In this document: in pieces, positions 25,761-32,396 of the stretch | Numbering within the stretch: the first letter of the stretch is position 1 | Layout: each line of letters opens with the position of its first letter | Notes under the pieces: model-generated | Seen by the model: only the letters and a program-made list of their open reading frames with translations | Told to the model about the DNA's origin: nothing | Databases searched by the model: none | NCBI GenBank assembly: GCA_944372115.1 | Contig: CALVYH010000001.1 | Location: 62,001-126,000, forward strand | Length of the DNA stretch: 64,000 nucleotides | Source of the DNA: an uncultured Bacilli bacterium | GTDB lineage: Bacteria; Bacillota_I; Bacilli_A; RFN20; CAG-826 | Direction of reading: 5' to 3' | Position numbers and translations under genes: made by a program

Positions 25761-26321
25761 ATGAAAAAGAAATTAAAAATGTTAGTCTTAGGCTCATTAA
25801 CTCTAGTTTTAACCGCTTGTGGTGCTCCTAAAGGATATTTATCATATGATCAAATAGAAGATGTTGTATCATCTTTTAATGACAATGGTTATATAACGTA
25901 TTCTTATGAAGGAACATTTAATTGTAAGGGTTTAACTGGTGATGATTACGCAGCCCATGGTGAAAATAGATCTTTCGATCCATCTGACACCTCATATTAT
26001 TTAGCTCTTCCTTTAAAATTAGATTCTGAAAATTTAGAAGATCAATATGCCTCGATTATTTCTAAATTTACAACGACCGATTCTATTGATACAGTTTATT
26101 GTTATTCAACAAGTGAAAACGGTTTATCATTTAAAACATTTTCTATTAATAAACGTTTAATTATTAGAAGATTCGGTATGGAAATTACAGCTAAATGGAA
26201 TTTAGATTTAACTTATGATGCTAACGGATATTTAATTAGTGAAAGGTTTGAAAGTGTAAATGCTCAAACTGATAGTTATCTTAATTCAGTATATGGGTAT
26301 TGTACTTATTCTTATAATTAA
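25761..26321 (+). CDS. Small lipoprotein of unknown function
   Basis: 186 residues, ribosome site GGAGGA. Signal peptide with lipobox L-T-A-C, Cys20. The mature part is beta-rich with many Ser, Tyr and Asp and no motif I know. It follows the transporter ATPase by 25 bases, so it is probably co-transcribed with the maltodextrin genes; a role in surface glucan binding or handling is only a guess. Confidence 0.7.
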   Translation: MKKKLKMLVLGSLTLVLTACGAPKGYLSYDQIEDVVSSFNDNGYITYSYEGTFNCKGLTGDDYAAHGENRSFDPSDTSYYLALPLKLDSENLEDQYASIISKFTTTDSIDTVYCYSTSENGLSFKTFSINKRLIIRRFGMEITAKWNLDLTYDANGYLISERFESVNAQTDSYLNSVYGYCTYSYN

Positions 26322-26340
26322 AAAAATAATAAAATATCGT

Positions 26341-26376
26341 ATAATAAGATTGGCATTAGCCAATCTTATTATTTTT
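26341..26376 (+). terminator. Hairpin between the two lipoprotein genes
   Basis: Perfect 14-bp stem (26341-26354 with 26359-26372), ATTA loop, T run to 26376. It may be a partial terminator within the operon. A TATAAT at 26340-26345 lies in the 5' arm but has no good -35. Confidence 0.72.
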
Positions 26377-26386
26377 CGTAAACAAT

Positions 26387-27109
26387 ATGGGTAAAAATAT
26401 TTTTAAAGTTAGTGTATTTAGTTTAATTCTTTTATTAACATCGTGTAATTCAAAAATTCCTGAAGGACCTGTAAGGGATTATATTGAAGGTTTTTCAATA
26501 AAAAATGCTTTAGAAAATATAAATAGTGCTTCGTTAGAATATTATAATTATGAATATGATTCTAATGGAGAAGAAATCGGAAAAGCATATTGCTATTTTG
26601 AGTTTGATAAAAACGATGAAAATAATCCTTATTTATATTTATATAGAACTTATGAAGGAACATTAATTCAAGATGACGGCATAAAAGAAAAAGAAGTTCT
26701 TCAATATATTAATTCCGGAACAATATACGGATGTGAAATAACTGATGATGCAAGAAAAGATTTAAAAGTCGATAAAACTAAAATTAATGATTCTATAACA
26801 TCATTCTTTTATAAAGATAATACTTATGATTATTATCGTGGCGGTCTATATTATGGAGATTTAATAAAAATAAGCGCTGAAAAATGGCATATGAATTTTT
26901 CGATTAATGATGATGGTCTTCTAAGATATACTTTAGTTAATGATATGACTTATGAAGGTGCTATATTTAACACCGATTATACTGTTACTAAGGAAGGAAT
27001 GCTAAAAAATTATTACTATGATGGTGTAATAACTGAAACTAAAGAAAAAATGGTTAATACAATTGACATTGAATATAATGTTAATTTAAATAAGAAGGAA
27101 TCAATATGA
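26387..27109 (+). CDS. Lipoprotein of unknown function
   Basis: 240 residues. Signal peptide with lipobox L-L-T-S-C, Cys20. The mature protein is rich in Tyr, Asp and Asn and appears mostly beta, without a recognised motif. No ribosome site is seen before the ATG, which comes 11 bases after the hairpin T run. The TGA stop overlaps the SGNH hydrolase start (ATGATG), so these two are coupled. Confidence 0.68.
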   Translation: MGKNIFKVSVFSLILLLTSCNSKIPEGPVRDYIEGFSIKNALENINSASLEYYNYEYDSNGEEIGKAYCYFEFDKNDENNPYLYLYRTYEGTLIQDDGIKEKEVLQYINSGTIYGCEITDDARKDLKVDKTKINDSITSFFYKDNTYDYYRGGLYYGDLIKISAEKWHMNFSINDDGLLRYTLVNDMTYEGAIFNTDYTVTKEGMLKNYYYDGVITETKEKMVNTIDIEYNVNLNKKESI

Positions 27110-27894
27110 TGAAAAAAATTTATGAAATAGATTCTAATGAAAAACCGTTAGATAATATTAAAGATACTTGTGGTTTTGCAGGAATATTTAAAAATATTGG
27201 TGTTATAGGCGATTCTTTAAGTAGTGGTGAATTTGAATCAACTGATAAAAACGGTGTAATTATATATAATGACATGTATGAATATTCTTGGCCGGCTATT
27301 TTAGAAAGAATTACAGGTACAAAATACGACAATTTTTCTCGTGGAGGAATGACCTTTAAAGAATTTTATGAATCTTGGGCTGAAAAAAATTGTTTTTGGA
27401 AAAAAGAACAGGCCTATATAATCTTTTTAGGGAATAATGATTTATTCGTTTATAATCAAAAAGTTGGAACAAGTGAAGATATTAATTTAAAAGATCCTTC
27501 AAAAAATCCTGATTCATATTTTGGGTATCTTGGTAAAGTTATATCTAAATTAAAATTACTCGAACCTGATTCAAGAATTTTTTTAACATCACTTCAAATT
27601 GATAATTTAACACCTGAAAGAACAAAAGTTGTAAAAGAAGTTAGAGATGAGATGAAAAAAGTTATAAAACTTTATTCATATACTTACTTGATCGATTTTA
27701 CTGAATATTTATTTTTATATGATGAAAATGCAAGAGATAAAATAGCAATGGGATTCCACCCTAATCCTTTAGGATATTATTCTTTAGCTTTGGCTTTTGG
27801 AAATTATATTGATTATATTATTAGAAAATATCCTGATGACTTTAGAAAAATTCCATTTATCGGAACAGATTTAGTTAATATAAATTACAAATAA
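27106..27894 (+). CDS. SGNH/GDSL hydrolase
   Basis: 262 residues, no signal peptide. Catalytic blocks: GVIGDSLSSG with Ser37; SRGGMTF (block II Gly); FLGNNDLF (block III Asn, about 110); and MGFHPNPLGYY with His218 near the end. This is the serine hydrolase/esterase fold found in acyl- and acetyl-esterases. It is the last gene of the maltodextrin operon and overlaps the preceding lipoprotein gene, so it may deacylate a sugar or glycan in the cytoplasm; the substrate is unknown. ATG 27109 is an equally possible start. Confidence 0.85.
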   Translation: MMKKIYEIDSNEKPLDNIKDTCGFAGIFKNIGVIGDSLSSGEFESTDKNGVIIYNDMYEYSWPAILERITGTKYDNFSRGGMTFKEFYESWAEKNCFWKKEQAYIIFLGNNDLFVYNQKVGTSEDINLKDPSKNPDSYFGYLGKVISKLKLLEPDSRIFLTSLQIDNLTPERTKVVKEVRDEMKKVIKLYSYTYLIDFTEYLFLYDENARDKIAMGFHPNPLGYYSLALAFGNYIDYIIRKYPDDFRKIPFIGTDLVNINYK

Positions 27895-27911
27895 ATATTT
27901 TTATAAATAAC

Positions 27912-27925
27912 TGAAAGCACTTTCA
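27912..27925 (+). promoter_or_regulatory. cre-like palindrome after the operon
   Basis: TGAAAGCACTTTCA is an inverted repeat that differs from a cre only in its centre (CA for CG). It lies 17 bases after the last operon gene and before the terminator. Confidence 0.4.
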
Positions 27926-27946
27926 TTCGAAACTAATTAAAATAAT

Positions 27947-27973
27947 AAAAAGTCGATATTTATCGACTTTTTT
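27947..27973 (+). terminator. Terminator of the maltodextrin operon
   Basis: 12-bp inverted repeat (27947-27958 with 27961-27972) with a TT centre, A run before and T run after. Confidence 0.85.
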
Positions 27974-27988
27974 ATTTATGAAAAAGAA

Positions 27989-28004
27989 ATGAAAACGTTT
28001 TCAT
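27989..28004 (+). promoter_or_regulatory. Perfect palindromic cre site upstream of the 49-residue ORF
   Basis: ATGAAAACGTTTTCAT is a 16-base perfect palindrome and a perfect cre match. It lies 128 bases before the small ORF at 28132. No convincing promoter elements are visible between them, so whether it represses or activates is open. Confidence 0.75.
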
Positions 28005-28131
28005 AAATTAGTCAATAATAATGATAAATTACGATTTTTATTGATTATCCATTAAAATATATCCATCTTCAAAAGATAAAATAAATTTTGAAGATATTAA
28101 TCCTTATATTATTAATGGAGGTAATAAAGTT

Positions 28132-28281
28132 ATGTTTAATGAAAAATATGAATATAGTTATAGAAAAGAAGAAAATAATAGTGAAAAAGATGTTGAAATA
28201 GTTGGTGTAGGAAACTATTACACAGCTTTAGGAAATTATGTTCCTTCTATTGGCTTTATTAAAGTTGAAAGAGATTTCTAA
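28132..28281 (+). CDS. Small ORF, 49 residues, unknown
   Basis: The ATG at 28132 follows a good ribosome site GGAGG (28117-28121, 10-base spacing) and ends at TAA 28279-28281. The peptide has an acidic/basic N-terminal half (rich in Glu, Lys, Asn) and a hydrophobic, Gly/Tyr-containing C-terminal half (IVGVGNYYTALGNYVPSIGF). It is too short to assign. The strong ribosome site and the cre upstream argue that it is translated and sugar-regulated. It could also be a chance ORF in a regulatory RNA. Confidence 0.5.
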   Translation: MFNEKYEYSYRKEENNSEKDVEIVGVGNYYTALGNYVPSIGFIKVERDF

Positions 28282-28707
28282 TTAGCAAATATAAATCTTT
28301 TTATTGAATATACTTTAATAATTATTGTCTTAATATCCGCTAATAAAATTAGAAGTTCTAATTTTATTATAAAAAGTAATGTAAAAATTATTTAATTTCT
28401 CCTTAAAGATGATGCTTTGAAATAATATTTCAAAGCATTTTTCTTTTCTTTTTTATTTATATAAATATATCTATTTATATCTATATATAATATAAGAATG
28501 GGATTCTTATAAAAAGGATCACCCAACCCTTTACGTAGTGCAAGAATGCTTCTAAGAAGAAAAAATATTCACTTTTTTAGAAAAAAATTTGTAAAAATAT
28601 TATTTGTTATATTATTTTGGCACATATTATCAAATTATTCTAATTAGTGATTTTTTTAACTATTTTTCTATATAATTAATATATAAATTAAACAAGGAAA
28701 AAGAAAA
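28282..28707. other. 426-base intergenic region with two hairpins and a repeated motif
   Basis: No gene is seen. It contains a 12-bp stem at 28341-28369, a terminator-like hairpin at 28412-28446, a short hairpin at 28491-28511, the minus-strand copy of the motif shared with 49853-49903 (28528-28578), and a TATAAT at 28671-28676 that probably serves the next gene. It might encode a small RNA; no known RNA family is recognised. Confidence 0.5.
28412..28446 (+). terminator. Terminator-like hairpin downstream of the small ORF
   Basis: 12-bp stem (28412-28423 with 28427-28438), 3-base loop, then a T-rich tract that continues past 28446. Confidence 0.72.
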
Positions 28708-30279
28708 ATGTTAAAGAATACACAAAAAATTATTAAAGAAAAAGATAAAGAATCTTTATATGCAACATATTTAGATTTATATAAATATGATGCTATTGAT
28801 TATAAGAAAATAAGTAAAAATAAAATATATGAAGAAATTGTTAATTTCTTCATATATGTACCTGAAAATATCTATTTTTATTTATCTGAAAATACATTAG
28901 AAGCATTAGTTGAAGATAAACCTTTATCCTTAAATCCAGAATATGAAGATGTAATGACTTTATTAGATTTATGTGTTATTTATCTTGATAAAACAATTGA
29001 TACAAAAAATGGTAGTAAAGATATTTATAAACTTAATGAAGACTTTAAAGAAGTAATTTCTTATTTAAAAGAAGATATTTCAAGTGCATTAATTGAAACT
29101 AATTTAAATGATTTTTTAAAAGGAATAATTGATTTATATGGTTTTTTAAGTTTTGATGATTATTATAAATTTTATAAAGACATATTTATTTCTTCTCCTT
29201 ATGATTATTCATGTGGAGATGAATTTTTGAGTAAAGATGAATTTATAGAAAGAGTTTTAAATAGCTACATTCCTTTTTCATGTTCCTTTAATGAAAAATA
29301 TATTTATAAAACGATATTTGCTTCAGCATTTAAAAATTCTATAGAAAAAATATCTGAAATAATTAAAAGTAATCCATATTTTAAAAAATATAAACAATAT
29401 GATATTGATTTCATAATGAATTATGCTAATAGTTATGAAAATCCTGCAGTTAATAGCGATGTTTATAATGATGCTTCGATTTCTTCATGCTTAAGAGTTT
29501 TAAAAGGATTTTCTCTTCTTCCAACATTAGAATATATTTATAATGAAAAAACTTTAAATGGATTAAAAGAAGAAGAACTTAAAAAAATAATGTTTGTTCA
29601 TGAAACAACTCCTAAATGGCTTTTAAAAGGTCATACGATTAACGATATAAAACTTAAAGAAAACAAAAATAAAATTAAATTTAAAAAGATAAATAAAGAA
29701 ATACCAGTTTTTAATGATGAATCTTATCTTGATTATAGAAATCTAATTTGTGATATTTATGAATTTGTTGCATCTAAAAACCATTATGATTATTTAAATT
29801 TAAAAGAAATGGAAAATGTTGACATGGATGATTTTTTATCTTCTAGAGATAAATTTCTTTTATCTAAAAACAAATATTTAGATGATTTTATAAAAAATAG
29901 AAAAGAAAAGATTACATCTAAAGATTTAGAAATTATTAATAGCATGAGAAATCTAGTTTCTTTAAAAGTTATGGTTTTAGATTTAACTAATGAAGGATTG
30001 ATTGTTTTAGATTTTATTAATAATATTCGTCTTTTAGTTAAACCATTATCGGTTCCATTTTATGAACTTTTTAAATATTATAATAAATATTGTTTTATTG
30101 ATCTTTCTTTTTTACCTTACAAAAACATTATTACATATGATGCATTTTTAATTCCTCAAGAAATGAACGCTTTTATGTTTAATACTGATATAAATGATTT
30201 AGAAAATTTTAATAAATTAAAATTAATAAAAACAGCTGTTGAATTTATTGAATTTTATAAAGAAAAAAAGATTTTATAG
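28708..30279 (+). CDS. Cytoplasmic helical protein of unknown function
   Basis: 523 residues with ribosome site AAGGAAA and a -10 TATAAT at 28671-28676. No signal peptide or membrane segment. The sequence is Lys/Asp/Tyr rich and mostly helical. Two spots recall a Bacillota family that often ends in a SEC-C zinc motif: ETTPKWLLKGHTINDI near 307-322, and FLPYKNIITYDAFL near 469-482. The SEC-C Cys/His tail itself is missing here. This resemblance is from memory and needs a profile search. It appears to be a single-gene unit between two hairpin-containing gaps. Confidence 0.62.
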   Translation: MLKNTQKIIKEKDKESLYATYLDLYKYDAIDYKKISKNKIYEEIVNFFIYVPENIYFYLSENTLEALVEDKPLSLNPEYEDVMTLLDLCVIYLDKTIDTKNGSKDIYKLNEDFKEVISYLKEDISSALIETNLNDFLKGIIDLYGFLSFDDYYKFYKDIFISSPYDYSCGDEFLSKDEFIERVLNSYIPFSCSFNEKYIYKTIFASAFKNSIEKISEIIKSNPYFKKYKQYDIDFIMNYANSYENPAVNSDVYNDASISSCLRVLKGFSLLPTLEYIYNEKTLNGLKEEELKKIMFVHETTPKWLLKGHTINDIKLKENKNKIKFKKINKEIPVFNDESYLDYRNLICDIYEFVASKNHYDYLNLKEMENVDMDDFLSSRDKFLLSKNKYLDDFIKNRKEKITSKDLEIINSMRNLVSLKVMVLDLTNEGLIVLDFINNIRLLVKPLSVPFYELFKYYNKYCFIDLSFLPYKNIITYDAFLIPQEMNAFMFNTDINDLENFNKLKLIKTAVEFIEFYKEKKIL

Positions 30280-30344
30280 AAATTATCATAAATAAATAAC
30301 TTTAAAAGCAAATAAATATTCAAAAATAGTTCCTTATATTATTA

Positions 30345-30378
30345 TTGAGTGATGATTAAAAAAAGAATCATCACTCAA
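30345..30378 (+). other. Stem-loop before ldh
   Basis: Perfect 13-bp stem (30345-30357 with 30366-30378) with an A-rich loop, ending 7 bases before the first possible ldh start. No T run follows. It may be a terminator for the minus strand, an operator or a 5' UTR hairpin. Confidence 0.5.
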
Positions 30379-30385
30379 CAAATAA

Positions 30386-31372
30386 ATGAAAGGAACATTT
30401 TTAATTAATATGAATGATTTAGATAAATTAAACGATAAAAAAATAGGTATTATTGGTTTAGGGAATGTTGGAGCTACAATTGCTTATACTTTTGCCTTAT
30501 CAAAACTATTTAATGAAATTATTTTAGTTGATAATAATAAAGAAAAAGCTCTTGGAGAAGCTTTAGATATTTCTCATTCAATACCATTTTTACAACCAAT
30601 GGAAATAAAAGAAGGTAGTTATGATGATTTAATGGATGCTAAAATAATTGTTATAACTGCTGGAAGCGCTCAAAAAGAAAATGAAACTAGATTAGATCTA
30701 ATTAGTAAAAATATAGTAATTTTTAAGTCAATTATTGGTGAAATAAAGAAAAGAGATTATAAAGGAATCCTTTTAATTGTTTCTAATCCAGTCGATATTT
30801 TAACTTTAGCTACTTTAAAAATATCTGGATTTAATAAAAATAGAGTTATTGGAAGTGGAACCGTTTTAGATAGTGCACGTTTACAATATAGTTTAAGTAA
30901 ACATCTTAATATCGATCCTCGTTCAATAAATGCCTTTATTATTGGAGAACATGGTGATAGTGAATTCCCTTTATGGAGCAATGCTAATGTTGAAGGAATA
31001 CCATTATCAAAGTTTTGTGAATTTAAAGGATATTTTGATCATGAAAAAGAAACTAATCGCCTTGCAAATATTGTAAGAAATAGCGCTTATGAAATAATTG
31101 CCAAAAAAAGAGCTACATATTATGGAATTGCTACATCTACTTTAAGAATAGTTAAAGCAATTATTAACGATGAGAATACTATTTTACCTATTTCAACCTA
31201 TTTAGATAATGAATATGATTTAAAAGATATTTGTTTATCAATTCCTTCAATTATTAATAAAAACGGATTTGTTTCACATCTTCCTTTAGTTTTATCTAAT
31301 GAAGAAAAAGAAAAATTAATTAATTCTTCTAACGAACTTAAAGAGTCGATTAAAAATATTACCTTTGAATAA
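30386..31372 (+). CDS. ldh: L-lactate dehydrogenase
   Basis: 328 residues from ATG 30386; ATG 30410 (320 residues) fits the family start equally well and has AAAGGA 15 bases before it. NAD-dependent reduction of pyruvate to lactate, the end step of fermentation. Rossmann motif GLGNVGATIA, specificity-loop Gln96 (SAQKENETR, Gln marks lactate rather than malate enzymes), Arg102, and catalytic His189 (IGEHGDS). The length is normal. It stands apart from its neighbours and is followed by an acetyltransferase gene. Confidence 0.93.
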   Translation: MKGTFLINMNDLDKLNDKKIGIIGLGNVGATIAYTFALSKLFNEIILVDNNKEKALGEALDISHSIPFLQPMEIKEGSYDDLMDAKIIVITAGSAQKENETRLDLISKNIVIFKSIIGEIKKRDYKGILLIVSNPVDILTLATLKISGFNKNRVIGSGTVLDSARLQYSLSKHLNIDPRSINAFIIGEHGDSEFPLWSNANVEGIPLSKFCEFKGYFDHEKETNRLANIVRNSAYEIIAKKRATYYGIATSTLRIVKAIINDENTILPISTYLDNEYDLKDICLSIPSIINKNGFVSHLPLVLSNEEKEKLINSSNELKESIKNITFE

Positions 31373-31438
31373 ATATTAATTTATTTTTATTTTACTATGT
31401 ATATAATCTAAATGTTTAAAACATAGAGGTGATGTTTT

Positions 31439-32188
31439 ATGAGTTTTAATAAAGAACAACTAGAAAAAGAAGAATTATACATTGCTCAAGATGAAGAGTT
31501 GGCAAATATGTATATTAAATGTCGAAAATTATTAAGAAAAATAAATAATTTAGAAGAAGTTGATGACTTTGAAAAAAGAAATGAACTTTATCATAAGTTA
31601 TTAGGAAGGGTTGGTAAAAATATTAATATTGAACCACCTTTTAGATGTGATTATGGGAAAAATATCGAAGTTGGCGATAATTTTTATGCAAATTTTGATT
31701 GTTTAATTTTAGATACTGGAAAAGTAATTATTGGAAACAATGTTTATTTTGCACCAAGAGTAAATATTTTTACCGCCGCTCATCCAATCGATAAAGATAT
31801 TCGTAATGAGAATTTAGAATTTTCTAAAAAAGTAATTATTGGAAATGACGTTTGGATTGGAGGAAACGTTACAATTAATCCTGGTGTAACAATCGGAAAT
31901 AATGTTGTTATTGGATCTGGAAGTGTTATAACGAAAGATATTCCTTCAAATGTAATTGCTTTTGGAAATCCTTGTAAAATTTATCGAGAAATTACTGATG
32001 AGGATAAAAAATATTGGAAAAAAGAAAAGAAAAAATATTTATTAGCTAAAGAAGAATATAAAAAATTAAATAAATATAATTTTAAAAATCTATTAACATC
32101 TTTTCTTCTGTTTTTATGGACTTTTCTAATAATTTATTATATATTTTTAAAGGTAAAAGACACGTTTTTAAGACTATTTAATTTTTAG
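31439..32188 (+). CDS. maa: Maltose/galactoside O-acetyltransferase-like protein with C-terminal membrane helix
   Basis: 249 residues, ribosome site GAGGTG. Residues about 7-55 are the helical N-terminal domain of maltose-type acetyltransferases; about 60-185 are left-handed beta-helix hexapeptide repeats (for example VIIGNDVWIGGNVTINPGV), with catalytic His115 in TAAHPID. It transfers acetyl from acetyl-CoA to a sugar hydroxyl. Family members stop near 185 residues; here a Lys-rich linker and a hydrophobic segment (about 218-240, LLFLWTFLIIYYIFL) are added, suggesting membrane attachment. The stop codon abuts the ileS T-box leader. Confidence 0.82.
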   Translation: MSFNKEQLEKEELYIAQDEELANMYIKCRKLLRKINNLEEVDDFEKRNELYHKLLGRVGKNINIEPPFRCDYGKNIEVGDNFYANFDCLILDTGKVIIGNNVYFAPRVNIFTAAHPIDKDIRNENLEFSKKVIIGNDVWIGGNVTINPGVTIGNNVVIGSGSVITKDIPSNVIAFGNPCKIYREITDEDKKYWKKEKKKYLLAKEEYKKLNKYNFKNLLTSFLLFLWTFLIIYYIFLKVKDTFLRLFNF

Positions 32189-32365
32189 CGAGATATAGTT
32201 TGGTGAAAAGATATCAATTAAACCTTAAAAATATCACTTTTATTTGTTTTTAAAATATAACTACAACTATAAATTAAGTGATTAATATATTTTTTATATT
32301 AATAACTAAGGTGGTAACGCGGTAATTCGTCCTTAGAAAATTTAAATTTTCTAAGGACTTTTTGT
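32189..32365 (+). ncRNA. T-box leader of ileS
   Basis: The T-box sequence AAGGTGGTAACGCGG is at 32308-32322. CTAAGG (32306-32311) can pair with CCTTAG (32331-32336) as antiterminator, or the latter forms the terminator stem 32329-32343 with 32344-32358, followed by T's. Uncharged tRNA-Ile should favour readthrough into ileS. The 5' part is short for a canonical stem I. Ile codons ATC occur at 32213 and 32233, and I cannot decide which is the specifier. Confidence 0.88.
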
Positions 32366-32396
32366 TTTTTACTTATTAAAGGAAGGAAAATAAATT

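Noticed and set aside
28500-28580. SRP RNA, 6S RNA or tmRNA in the 28282-28707 gap
   Set aside because: None of the conserved signatures (for example GGAAGCAGC of SRP RNA) is present.
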